Of a DNA stretch of 64,000 bases, positions 56,353 to 64,000 are shown piece by piece. A program made the translations under genes and the position numbers. Source of the stretch: Phreatobacter oligotrophus (GTDB lineage: Bacteria; Pseudomonadota; Alphaproteobacteria; Rhizobiales; Phreatobacteraceae); NCBI RefSeq assembly GCF_003046185.1, contig NZ_PZZL01000001.1, positions 124,001 to 188,000 on the forward strand, written 5' to 3'. Positions within the stretch are counted from its first letter, which is position 1. Each line of letters starts with the position of its first letter. The notes under the pieces were generated by a model, which worked only from the letters and a program-made list of their open reading frames with translations, was not told the origin of the DNA and ran no database searches.

Positions 56353-58374
56353 TCAGTTGCGCGGCGCGGCCGGCGGCTCGAGGCCGGGCGGCGGGCCGCC
56401 AAGGCCAGGCGGCGGGCCGCCGAGGCCGGGCAGTCCACCCGGTCCCTCGAGACCCGGCAGGCCGCCGCCGAGGCCCGGCAGGTCGATGCGGATCTCGACC
56501 TTGGACGGGTCCACCTGCGGGCCGGTCGCCTTGTAGTGCATGACCATGCCGGGGAAGATGATGACCAGCGCCACCATGATGCACTGGATCACCACGAAGG
56601 GCACGGCGCCCCAGTAGATCTGCATGGTGGTGACCGGCTCCATCCGGTTGCCCGTGACCTTGTCGGTATAGGGCTCCTTCGGCGCGACCGAGCGCAGGTA
56701 GAACAGCGCGAAGCCGAAGGGCGGGTGCATGAAGCTCGTCTGCATGTTCACGCCGAGCATGACACCGAACCAGATCAGGTCGATGCCGAGCTTTTCCGCG
56801 GCCGGTCCGAGCAGCGGAACCACGATGAAGGCCAGCTCGAAGAAGTCGAGGAAGAAGGCGAGCAGGAACACCATGATGTTGACGACGATCAGGAAGCCGA
56901 CCTGGCCGCCCGGCAGCGACACCAGCAGATGCTCGACCCAGATGTGGCCGTTGACGCCGTAGAAGGTGAGCGAGAAGACGCGGGCGCCGACCAGGATGAA
57001 CAGCACGAAGGCCGACAGCTTGGCGGTGGACTCGGTCGCCTGGCGCACGAGGTCGAAGGACAGGCGGCGCTTCATGATGGCGAGGATCATTGCGCCCGCC
57101 GCACCCATGGCGCCGCCCTCGGTCGGCGTGGCGAGGCCGATGAAGATGGTGCCGAGGACGAGGAAGATGAGGCCGAGCGGCGGCACCATGACGAAGGTGA
57201 CCTGCTCGGCGATGGGCGAGATGAGCTTCACGCCGGAGAAGCGCTCGACGAGGCCGACGACGATGGCATAGGCGAACCCGAAGGCAGCGGCCTCGGCGAT
57301 GAGCGACCAGGTCTCGTGGCCGCCCTTCTTGAGGAAGAAATACGCGACCGCGAGGGCGGCGGTGGCGGCGATGGTCAGGATGAGCCGCTGCGCGCCGAAA
57401 TAGTAGTTGCAGACCGCGGCGATGAAGGCGACCAGCACCGCCACCGACATGGACAGGATCACGTAGTCCGCGCCGCCCTTCACGCTGGTCTGGTTCATGA
57501 TGAACACCGCGACGAGGGCGGAGAACAGCACGAGGATCCCGAGCTTCCAGGTGCCGCGCTTGCCGTCGGGCTGCATGTAGAGGAGCGCCTCCTTCGGCAG
57601 GCCGGGCGCATTCTTCGGCTGGGTCACCGACACCAGGAAGACGTAGCCGGCATAGAGCAGCGACAGGACGATGCCGGGCACGAAGGCGCCCTCGTACATG
57701 TCGCCGACCGAACGGCCGAGCTGGTCGGCCATGACGATGAGCACGAGGGAGGGCGGAATGATCTGCGCCAGCGTGCCGGACGCCGCGATGACGCCGGAGG
57801 CGAGCCGCCGGTCATAGCCATAGCGCAGCATGATGGGCAGCGAGATCAGGCCCATGGAGATGACCGAGGCCGCGACCACGCCGGTGGTGGCCGCCAGCAG
57901 CGCGCCGACGAAGATGACCGCATAGGCAAGGCCGCCGCGGATCGAGCCGAAGAGCTGGCCGATGGTGTCGAGCAGGTCCTCCGCCATGCCGGAGCGCTCA
58001 AGAATGAGGCCCATGAAGGTGAAGAACGGGATCGCCAGCAGCGTGTCGTTGTTCATCGTGCCGTAGATTCGCTCCGGCAGGGCCTGGAGGAAGTTCGGCT
58101 GGAACAGGCCGAGCTCGATGCCGATGATGGCGAAGAACAGGCCGTTGGCCGCGAGCGCGAAGGCGACGGGGTAGCCGAGCAGCAGGAAGACGACGAGGGC
58201 TGCGAACATGACCGGGGCCATGTTGGCGCGCAGGAAGCCGCCGAAGCCGGCAGCATCGGTCGCCGCTTCCGCCGGTCCGGCGAAGATGAACAGGGCGAGG
58301 AAGGTAAGGGCGGCGGCGATAAGCGCGCCCGAGAGGGGACGGCGGAGATTCACGGTGGGGCTCCCGGTACGCAT
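56353..58374 (-). CDS. TRAP transporter large permease (DctM), extended form
   Basis: The 673-residue polytopic protein has DctM motifs including LLAIPFFTFMGLILERSGMAEDLLD, GVVAASVISMGLISLPIMLRYGYDRRLASGVIAASGTLAQIIPPSLVLIVMA and ATPTEGGAMGAAGAMILA. NMQTSFMHPPFGFALFYLRSVAP follows near the end. It is about 250 residues longer than the usual form because of a middle insert with extra helices (about residues 245-400) and a Gly/Pro/Leu-repeat tail (DLPGLGGGLPGLEGPGG...). The N-terminus carries an additional helix before FLRANMAPVMF. Its ATG overlaps the dctQ stop by one base (TGATG). Confidence 0.92.
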   Translation of the reverse strand: MRTGSPTVNLRRPLSGALIAAALTFLALFIFAGPAEAATDAAGFGGFLRANMAPVMFAALVVFLLLGYPVAFALAANGLFFAIIGIELGLFQPNFLQALPERIYGTMNNDTLLAIPFFTFMGLILERSGMAEDLLDTIGQLFGSIRGGLAYAVIFVGALLAATTGVVAASVISMGLISLPIMLRYGYDRRLASGVIAASGTLAQIIPPSLVLIVMADQLGRSVGDMYEGAFVPGIVLSLLYAGYVFLVSVTQPKNAPGLPKEALLYMQPDGKRGTWKLGILVLFSALVAVFIMNQTSVKGGADYVILSMSVAVLVAFIAAVCNYYFGAQRLILTIAATAALAVAYFFLKKGGHETWSLIAEAAAFGFAYAIVVGLVERFSGVKLISPIAEQVTFVMVPPLGLIFLVLGTIFIGLATPTEGGAMGAAGAMILAIMKRRLSFDLVRQATESTAKLSAFVLFILVGARVFSLTFYGVNGHIWVEHLLVSLPGGQVGFLIVVNIMVFLLAFFLDFFELAFIVVPLLGPAAEKLGIDLIWFGVMLGVNMQTSFMHPPFGFALFYLRSVAPKEPYTDKVTGNRMEPVTTMQIYWGAVPFVVIQCIMVALVIIFPGMVMHYKATGPQVDPSKVEIRIDLPGLGGGLPGLEGPGGLPGLGGPPPGLGGPPPGLEPPAAPRN

Positions 58375-58982
58375 CACTTCTTGGCCGCGTCGAGCAGGCC
58401 CTGGGCCTTGGCGACTTCGAGCAGGCGGGCAGCTTCCGCCTCGGCCATCTCGTGGTGGCCGCCGCCCTGAACGTCCTCGAGTTCGCCGCGCATGATGGCG
58501 ATGCGCTTGATGAGCTCGCTGATGCCCTGGAACAGCAGCAGGACGAAGCCCGCGACGACCAGGAACTTGGCCGGCCAGACGACGAGGCCGCCGGCATTCA
58601 TCGACTGCTCGTTCTGGCTGTAGGACTTGAGGAAGAAGGGCCAGCTGTCGATCAGCAGCAGGATGCAGAAGGGCATCAGGAACAGCGTGTGGCCGACCAC
58701 GTCGATCCAGTTGCGCACCCGCTTCGGGAACAGGCTGTTCACGACGTCGATGCGGATATGTTCGTTGGCGAGCAGGGTCCAGGCGGCGCAGAGCATGAAG
58801 ACCGCGCCGAACAGGTACCACTGGGCCTCCAGCCAGGCGTTCGACGAGGTCGAGAACACCTTGCGGATGATGGCATTGCCGGCGGAGATGATGACCGCGA
58901 CGAGGATCAGCCAGCTCACGGCACGGCCGATGGCGGTGTTGATCGCGTCGATGACGCGGCTGATGGAAAGCAGTCCCTGCAT
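58374..58982 (-). CDS. TRAP transporter small permease (DctQ)
   Basis: The 202-residue membrane protein has four helices (AVSWLILVAVIISAGNAIIRKV, WYLFGAVFMLCAAWTLLAN, VVGHTLFLMPFCILLLIDSWPFF, FLVVAGFVLLLFQGISELIKRI). NEHIRIDV lies between the second and third, a DctQ hallmark. The charged C-terminus (AEAEAARLLEVAKAQGLLDAAKK) is cytoplasmic. ATG 58982 has AGGGAG ten bases upstream; longer frames upstream are not similar to the family. It is translationally coupled to dctM. Confidence 0.93.
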   Translation of the reverse strand: MQGLLSISRVIDAINTAIGRAVSWLILVAVIISAGNAIIRKVFSTSSNAWLEAQWYLFGAVFMLCAAWTLLANEHIRIDVVNSLFPKRVRNWIDVVGHTLFLMPFCILLLIDSWPFFLKSYSQNEQSMNAGGLVVWPAKFLVVAGFVLLLFQGISELIKRIAIMRGELEDVQGGGHHEMAEAEAARLLEVAKAQGLLDAAKK

Positions 58983-59323
58983 GCCGGGCAACTCCCTGGA
59001 GGCCAACGCAAAGCGGGCCGCAGGGCGGGGCAGGGCCCCGACACCGGCATGGGCGATCGATCGTCGCCCCAAGAGACGAGCAACCGATCGCGGCCGCACG
59101 TCCCGAAGGCGGGAGCGCCGTGCTGCGATTGTCGTCCGTCTGTTGTCCCGCTGCCGGCCCCGCGGTTTTTGTGCGATGACCGGTCCGGCGCCAAAGCGCC
59201 ATGGCCTTCCTATGGCACGCCCCCGTCACGCACAATAGGGTTTCGGTAAGGAATGGGCCGAAAGGCTGACGCTGTTCGCAAGAACCGGCGCGTTTTGTGG
59301 GGAAAACGCGCAAGTTCCCGTCG
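58983..59323. other. Gene-free stretch upstream of dctQ and downstream of the DMT transporter gene
   Basis: These 341 bases carry the dctQM leader and presumably its promoter, which I cannot define, plus the hairpin at 59288-59311. In-frame extensions of the flanking reading frames across it have no family similarity. Confidence 0.5.
59288..59311 (-). terminator. Hairpin after the DMT transporter gene, possible terminator
   Basis: A perfect 9-bp inverted repeat (GCGCGTTTT, 59288-59296, with 59303-59311; 6-base loop) lies 12 bases beyond the transporter stop. No T-run follows, so assignment is tentative. Confidence 0.45.
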
Positions 59324-60253
59324 TCACGGGAGTGTTGCCTTCGCCTCCACCTCGGCGCGGCGCACCTTGAGGCGCACCCGCTCGCGATGGAGCGTGTAGA
59401 GCCCGGCCCCCACGATGAGCCCGATGCCCGCCCAGCTCGCGACGTCCGGCCATTCGCCGAAGACGGCGATGCCCGAGACGATCGCCCAGACCATCACCGT
59501 GTAGCGGAACGGCGAGACGAGCGAGACCTCGACGCCGCGGAAGGCGAGGATCATGGCGTGGTTGCCGGCGACGACGACCGTCGCCGCTGCGAGCAGCAGC
59601 CCGACATGCGTGAGGCTCGGCGTGACCCATCCCTGGAACGGGATCATCGCCGCGCCGAAAAGCCCGACCGCGACGCAGGTCGTCAGGGTGATGACGATGG
59701 TCGGGATGCGCGGATCGATGAAGCGGGTGACCATGTCGCGGATGGCGCAGAAGAAGACACTGAGCAGGGCCATGACCGTCGCCGAGCCGGCGAGGAAGCC
59801 TGCACCCCCCGGCTTCACCACCAGCAACATGCCGAGGAAGCCCGCGGCGACCGCCGACCAGCGGCGCCAGCCGACCTGTTCGCCCAAGAGCGGCCCGGAC
59901 AGGGCGGTGATGAGCAGTGGCGTGATGAGGAAGATGGCGGTGATGTCGGCGATGGGGAGCGCGCCGATGGCGGAGATGAAGAGAAACGCGACGAGCGCTT
60001 CGAGACCGGCGCGCGCGGCCACCAGCGGCGAGGCGACGCGGCCGATGTCCCTCAGGTGCCCCGCGGCGACCAGCCAGCCGAACACCATGACCGCCGCGAA
60101 GGCGCCGCGGATGGCGATGATCTCGCCGGAGGGCAGATCGCGCGCGACGATCTTCACCAGCGTATCGTTGGTCATGAAGCAGGCCATCGCCGTGCACATG
60201 GCGATGATGCCGCGACGGTTGCCGTTGGCTTCGACGGGAGGGGCGGTGAGCAT
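59324..60253 (-). CDS. DMT superfamily (EamA) transporter
   Basis: The 309-residue protein has ten hydrophobic helices in two EamA repeats. The first begins MCTAMACFMTNDTLVKIVARDLPSGEIIAIRGAFAAVMVF, and the second starts near AGSATVMALLSVFFCAIRDMVTR. LLGEQVGWRRWSAVAAGFLGMLLVVKPG ends the first repeat, as usual. It probably exports a metabolite. It lies seven bases after solA on the same strand, so it may handle a substrate or product of that oxidase (inference). ATG 60253 was chosen over an extension that overlaps solA. Confidence 0.9.
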   Translation of the reverse strand: MLTAPPVEANGNRRGIIAMCTAMACFMTNDTLVKIVARDLPSGEIIAIRGAFAAVMVFGWLVAAGHLRDIGRVASPLVAARAGLEALVAFLFISAIGALPIADITAIFLITPLLITALSGPLLGEQVGWRRWSAVAAGFLGMLLVVKPGGAGFLAGSATVMALLSVFFCAIRDMVTRFIDPRIPTIVITLTTCVAVGLFGAAMIPFQGWVTPSLTHVGLLLAAATVVVAGNHAMILAFRGVEVSLVSPFRYTVMVWAIVSGIAVFGEWPDVASWAGIGLIVGAGLYTLHRERVRLKVRRAEVEAKATLP

Positions 60254-60260
60254 GGCGATG

Positions 60261-61394
60261 TCAGGCCGCGAGGCGGTCGAGGCGGAAGAGGGACAGGTCG
60301 TGACGGCTGGTCCCCGCCGTCGCGAGGTCGGCCAGGACCTCGCCCATGACACTCGCGAACTTGAAGCCGTGGCCTGAGCAGGGGGAGGCGATCGTCACCT
60401 GCGGCAGGCCCGGCAGGGTGTCGACGACGAAATGCTCGTCGGGCGTATTGGTGAAGAGGCAGCAGCGCAGCGCCAGCGTGGGGCCGTCGGCATCGGGGAA
60501 GACCTCGGCGAGGACGCGCCGCAGCGCCTGCTCGTCCGCCTCGGTCGGCTCGCGTGACAGGCTGTCGGCGTGGCCATGCTGGCGCAGGTGATTGTACAGG
60601 CCGATCTTGAAGCCGGGCACGCCGAAGACCGGGAACTGGTAGCAGGAGCCGTGGCGGGACTCGACGATGGAGACGGGGAAGGCGCCGAGCGCGAAATGCG
60701 CCGGCACTTTCGGCTGGAACCAGCCGAGCACCTGGCGCTCCGGTATGGCGAGGCGCGTGAGCGCCGGCACATGGTCGCCGATCCAGGCCCCCGTCGAGAG
60801 GATCAGGCGGCCGGCCTCGTAGGTGCCCCGCGCCGTGGTGACGCGCACGCCGCCGCCGGCCGTCGGCTCCCAGCCGAGGATCGGCTCGCGCGCGCGGATC
60901 TCCGCGCCGCGCGCCATGGCCATGGTCACGTGGGCGATGATCGCCCGCTCGCTCATCACGAAGCCCGCATCGGCCTGGTAGTTCGCCACATGGCCCTCGG
61001 CGAGGCGATAACCGGGGAAGCGGCGGCGCGTCTCGGCGGCGTCCATGAGTTCGTGGGGCAGGTCGTGCTCGCGGCAGGCCGCCAGTGAGCCCGTGACCAC
61101 ACGCCCGTCCGGCGCGCCGGCATCGAGACCGCCGGTGATGTGGAGGAGTTGCTCGCCGAAGGCCGTTTCGGTCTCGCGCCACAGCTCATAGGCGCGGCGG
61201 AGCAGCGGCACGTAGAGCGGATGCTCGAAATAGGCGAGGCGGATGATGCGGTTGATGCCGTGGGACGAGCCCATGGCGTGGGGGATGTCGAAGCGCTCGA
61301 GCCCGAGGACCCGCTGGCCGCGCCGCGCCAGTTCATGGGCCGCAGCAGAGCCCATCGCGCCGATCCCGGCGACGATCACGTCGTAATGGGCCAC
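60261..61394 (-). CDS. solA: N-methyl-L-tryptophan / sarcosine oxidase-type FAD enzyme
   Basis: The 377-residue flavoprotein has the FAD Rossmann motif VIVAGIGAMGSAAAHELARRG, HAMGSSHGINRIIRLAYFEHPLYVPL (flavin and substrate region), and ILSTGAWIGDHVPAL. The covalent-FAD motif SPCSGHGFKFASVMGEVLADL has the Cys that links the 8-alpha position in monomeric sarcosine oxidase. Complete and of normal length. It oxidises a secondary N-methyl amine to the amine, formaldehyde and peroxide; the exact substrate is uncertain. Confidence 0.93.
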   Translation of the reverse strand: MAHYDVIVAGIGAMGSAAAHELARRGQRVLGLERFDIPHAMGSSHGINRIIRLAYFEHPLYVPLLRRAYELWRETETAFGEQLLHITGGLDAGAPDGRVVTGSLAACREHDLPHELMDAAETRRRFPGYRLAEGHVANYQADAGFVMSERAIIAHVTMAMARGAEIRAREPILGWEPTAGGGVRVTTARGTYEAGRLILSTGAWIGDHVPALTRLAIPERQVLGWFQPKVPAHFALGAFPVSIVESRHGSCYQFPVFGVPGFKIGLYNHLRQHGHADSLSREPTEADEQALRRVLAEVFPDADGPTLALRCCLFTNTPDEHFVVDTLPGLPQVTIASPCSGHGFKFASVMGEVLADLATAGTSRHDLSLFRLDRLAA

Positions 61395-61487
61395 GCTGTC
61401 GCGCTCCGGTGTTTCTTCCCCGGCCCATCAGCTAGCGCCGTGGCGCTTCGCCGTCGAGCGCCAGCGCGTCGCATCAGACCCGCGCCG

Positions 61488-62180
61488 TCACTCCACCGGC
61501 TGCTGGTAGCTCTGCTGGATCCCTTCGCGGATGATGTCGTAGACGATCTGGTCGGCCGTCCGCTTCTCGGCAGCGCGGATCTCGTCGGCGTTGAGGCGGG
61601 CCTCGGTCTCGATCAGGGCGGTGTCGCCGCGGTTCTGCACCGCCATCAGCGAGACCGTCATCGCCACATCGACCGCGAGGACCAGTGTGACCGCGGCCAG
61701 CCAGGTGGCCTGGGCGGGAATGCGGAAGCGCCGCTTCAGGGCCGTCGGCGCCTGCGCGATATCAGCGGACGACGCGCCCGCGACGGGGGAGGGCGCCTCC
61801 GCCACCGGCGGCGCGGCCGGGGCGGCATGGTCGACCGTCTCGAACTGCGGGCGATAGCTGCCGGGAACCATGCGGATGCGCAGCGTGTCGAGCGCCCCCG
61901 GCCCGGCATAGTAGAGGTCGAGTGCCTGGCGCAGCCGCATCGCCGCGACCCGGACGGTCGAATCCCGGTCCGGATCGAAATCGGCACCGCGACCGAGCGC
62001 CTCGACGGCGATCGTGTAGGCCTTGATGGCGCGGGCATTGCCGTCCAGCGTCGTCTCGACGACATAGGTCAGCATGGTTGCCAGCAGGGATCCTTCGGGC
62101 ACGAAGGAGGAACGGGTAATCCGCCGCAGCGCGTCCCGGACGAGAACGGGATCGGCCGGCGGCACGGATGAGCTGGTCAT
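61488..62180 (-). CDS. Membrane-anchored protein with regulator-like N-terminal domain
   Basis: The 230-residue protein has an N-terminal domain (about residues 10-110: VLVRDALRRITRSSFVPEGSLLATMLTYVVETTL, KAYTIAVEALGRGADFDPDRDSTVRVAAMRLRQALDLYYAG, RIRMVPGSYRPQF). This domain is common at the N-terminus of regulator or cyclase-like proteins in soil bacteria and is usually taken as protein- or DNA-binding. A Pro/Ala linker, one transmembrane helix (about 165-187, TWLAAVTLVLAVDVAMTVSLMAV) and a charged, periplasmic tail follow. Function unknown. ATG 62180 has GAGG nine bases upstream. Confidence 0.7.
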   Translation of the reverse strand: MTSSSVPPADPVLVRDALRRITRSSFVPEGSLLATMLTYVVETTLDGNARAIKAYTIAVEALGRGADFDPDRDSTVRVAAMRLRQALDLYYAGPGALDTLRIRMVPGSYRPQFETVDHAAPAAPPVAEAPSPVAGASSADIAQAPTALKRRFRIPAQATWLAAVTLVLAVDVAMTVSLMAVQNRGDTALIETEARLNADEIRAAEKRTADQIVYDIIREGIQQSYQQPVE

Positions 62181-62406
62181 CGCAGGTCGCCTCATGGGTC
62201 GGATCCGCAAGGCGGCCGACATGTCCTGTTGGATGCGGTGAGCCGTGTGCGTTCCGCCACGCGGTACGACCCTCATGAAGGCGCGGCTTATGGCCGCCGA
62301 ATTGTGACCAAAAGGTGTCTTTTGCCCTTAGGGAAGGCGCGATCCTGCCATGCAGAATAAATTTGACAGAAACTTCCCCGCCGGTATCCCGCGGCGCAAG
62401 GATCGT

Positions 62407-63432
62407 TCAACCGCCGGTCATGCTCATGTGGCGCGAGACGGAGGGCCGCCGCGTGCGCCGGTCGATGACGAAGTCATGGCCCTTCGGCTTGCGGGCGATG
62501 GCCGAATCGATGGCGGCGTTGAGCAGGTCGTTGCCCTCTGAGGCCCGCAGCGGCGCCCGCAGGTCTGCCGCATCGTCCTGGCCGAGGCACATGTAGAGCG
62601 TGCCGGTGCAGGTGATGCGCACGCGGTTGCAGCTTTCGCAGAAATTGTGGGTCATCGGCGTGATGAAGCCGATGCGCCCGCCGGTCTCAGCGACCTCGAC
62701 ATAGCGGGCCGGGCCGCCAGTGCGATGCTCGCTCTCGGCGAGGGTCCAGCGCTCGCCGAGCCGTGCCCTGACCATCGACAGCGGCAGGTACTGGTCGAGC
62801 CGCGACGGCTCGATGTCGCCCAGAGGCATGACCTCGATGAACGAGATGTCCATGCCCTTGCCGTGGGCCCAGGCGACGAGCCCCTCGATCTCCGCCTCGT
62901 TGACGCCCTTCAGCGCCACGGCGTTGATCTTGACGGCGATGCCGGCCGCGAGCGCCGCATCGATGCCCTTGAGCACCGCGTCGAGATCACCCCAGCGGGT
63001 GATGGCGCGGAAGCGGTCGGCATCCAGCGTGTCCAGGGAGACGTTGATTCGCTTCACGCCGCAGGCGGCGAGATCGGCTGCGTGGCGCGCGAGCTGCGAG
63101 CCGTTGGTCGTCAGCGTCAGTTCCTCGAGCGCACCGCTCTCCAGATGGCGCGACAGGGACCGCACCAGGGTCATCACGTCCTTGCGCACCAGCGGCTCAC
63201 CGCCGGTGAGGCGCAGCTTGCGCACGCCCTTGGCGACGAAGGCCGAGCAGAGGCGATCGAGTTCCTCGAGGGTCAGAAGGTCCTTCTTCGGCAGGAAGGA
63301 CATGTTTTCGGCCATGCAATAGACACAGCGGAAGTCGCACCGGTCTGTGACGGAGACGCGCAGATAGTCGATGGACCGCCCGAACGGGTCGATCATCGGC
63401 ACCTGCTTCACGGACGCTGCGGCGTCAAACAT
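62407..63432 (-). CDS. moaA: GTP 3',8-cyclase (molybdenum cofactor synthesis)
   Basis: The 341-residue radical-SAM enzyme has the CxxxCxxC cluster ([11 protein letters not shown], Cys32, 36, 39), [27 protein letters not shown], and the second-cluster motif [26 protein letters not shown]. The C-terminus is the conserved double glycine (SMTGG) that forms part of the active site with MoaC steps. It converts GTP to 3',8-cyclo-7,8-dihydro-GTP. An ATG at codon 13 is an alternative start ([13 protein letters not shown]). Other moa genes are not in the window. Confidence 0.97.
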   Translation of the reverse strand: MFDAAASVKQVPMIDPFGRSIDYLRVSVTDRCDFRCVYCMAENMSFLPKKDLLTLEELDRLCSAFVAKGVRKLRLTGGEPLVRKDVMTLVRSLSRHLESGALEELTLTTNGSQLARHAADLAACGVKRINVSLDTLDADRFRAITRWGDLDAVLKGIDAALAAGIAVKINAVALKGVNEAEIEGLVAWAHGKGMDISFIEVMPLGDIEPSRLDQYLPLSMVRARLGERWTLAESEHRTGGPARYVEVAETGGRIGFITPMTHNFCESCNRVRITCTGTLYMCLGQDDAADLRAPLRASEGNDLLNAAIDSAIARKPKGHDFVIDRRTRRPSVSRHMSMTGG

Positions 63433-63593
63433 CCCGTCTCTCCCCAGGCACGTCGCGGAATTACGCGGCCCTTGGTCGGCTTATTTAGGGGCATAGGCGC
63501 GCCAAGTCACGGGGGCGCGTTGAAGAACCGCACGGAACAGTCTACCTGTCGGCTCCTGCCGGGACCGATATTGACGAGGGGGAGAGTCGTCCA

Positions 63594-63998
63594 ATGGCCG
63601 AGATCAGCGCCGTCGAAAGCGCCACCGGCCGCGGCCATGCCTGGCCGACCGAGCTCCGGCTCTCGGCCGATCGTCGCCGTCTGACGGTTTCCTATGACGA
63701 CGGGCACATTTTCGCCCTCGACGCCGAATATCTGCGTGTCGAGAGCCCCTCCGCCGAGGTGCAGGGGCACACACCCTCCGAACGCAAGTTCGTCGGCGGC
63801 AAGCAGGACGTCCAGCTCATCGGCATCGACCGGGTCGGTCACTACGCGGTCCGCCTGACCTTCGACGACATGCATTCCTCCGGCATCTACTCATGGGACT
63901 ACCTGTATGAGCTCGGACGAGACCACGACGCGATCTGGAGACGCTATCTCGACGGCCTCGCGGCCGCCGGCGGCACCCGGCAGCGCCCCGGCCGTTGA
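63594..63998 (+). CDS. DUF971 domain protein
   Basis: The 134-residue protein has a DUF971 domain, known also as the N-terminal domain of gamma-butyrobetaine hydroxylase. WPTELRLSADRRRLTVSYDDGHIFALDAEYLRVESPSAEVQGH leads to VQLIGIDRVGHYAVRLTFDDMHSSGIYSWDYLYELG, the GxYSWDYLY motif being diagnostic. Stand-alone forms are often encoded near molybdenum-cofactor or Fe-S genes, in line with moaA on the other side; the function is unknown. Complete at the right edge of the window. Confidence 0.9.
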   Translation: MAEISAVESATGRGHAWPTELRLSADRRRLTVSYDDGHIFALDAEYLRVESPSAEVQGHTPSERKFVGGKQDVQLIGIDRVGHYAVRLTFDDMHSSGIYSWDYLYELGRDHDAIWRRYLDGLAAAGGTRQRPGR

Positions 63999-64000
63999 GC

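Noticed and set aside
58375-59313. In-frame upstream extension of dctM by 313 codons
   Set aside because: It reads antisense-like Arg/Pro-rich sequence through dctQ; the family N-terminus begins at the ATG overlapping the dctQ stop.

Overview
The window is about two-thirds G+C, densely packed on both strands, and reads as chromosomal DNA of an alphaproteobacterium, most likely of the Hyphomicrobiales (rhizobial) lineage. Markers for this are a LapA/ihfB/sppA block beside trpF-trpB, a DUF4164-zapA pair divergent from a tkt-gap-pgk-fba block, a PdhS/PleC-like sensor kinase, a PAS_5-like GGDEF protein, Bug/TctC and TRAP solute-binding proteins, and a class A rnpB. The genus cannot be settled from the sequence alone. 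I saw no rRNA, tRNA, CRISPR array, transposase, integrase or phage gene, and no stretch of clearly foreign base composition.

Layout. 1-5426 (minus): 5' end of trpB, trpF, a mu-crystallin/ornithine-cyclodeaminase relative, a LapA-domain protein, ihfB, sppA, a small membrane protein, pyrF and a flavin reductase. 5558-12797: a GT4 glycosyltransferase, a flippase-like membrane protein, a metallo-beta-lactamase-fold hydrolase, a lytic transglycosylase, an acyl-CoA ligase divergent from an orphan Bug/TctC binding protein, and an outer-membrane barrel. 13025-16208 (minus): rpsA with a strong terminator, a small conserved protein, zapA and DUF4164. 16527-22733 (plus): the central-carbon block tkt, gap, pgk, a secreted hydrolase, fba. 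22833-31445: a large secreted protein of unknown function, a ThiE-like/Sel1 pair, an inositol monophosphatase, a Cys-cluster protein, a diguanylate cyclase, and miaA/serB with overlapping 5' ends. 31527-39465 (minus): DegP-type protease with a duplicated terminator, AhpD-like protein, M20 peptidase, lytic transglycosylase, an autoregulated-looking nitroreductase-marR operon, and M48 protease/LemA. 39585-41745: rnpB, a small protein and pcaB. 41894-51765: matB, an Amt transporter fused to a histidine-kinase-like module, a nuclease, a sensor kinase, GST, a uracil-DNA-glycosylase-family protein and a caspase-fold protein. 51869-63998: a 3-hydroxyisobutyrate-dehydrogenase-type enzyme, TRAP binding protein, dienelactone hydrolase, patatin lipoprotein, TRAP permeases, DMT transporter plus solA, a membrane-anchored regulator-like protein, moaA and DUF971.

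Most genes are housekeeping. The most unusual content is a set of proteins that keep a sensor or enzyme fold but have lost catalytic residues. They are the Amt-kinase fusion (phospho-acceptor His replaced by Arg, N-box Asn by His), the caspase-like protein (catalytic His and Cys both replaced, with a nine-copy glycine/proline/arginine tail) and the ThiE-like protein (substrate-binding residues gone). The best-resolved regulatory element is the promoter of the nitroreductase-marR operon, where three copies of a 12-bp palindrome flank and cover the -35/-10 region.
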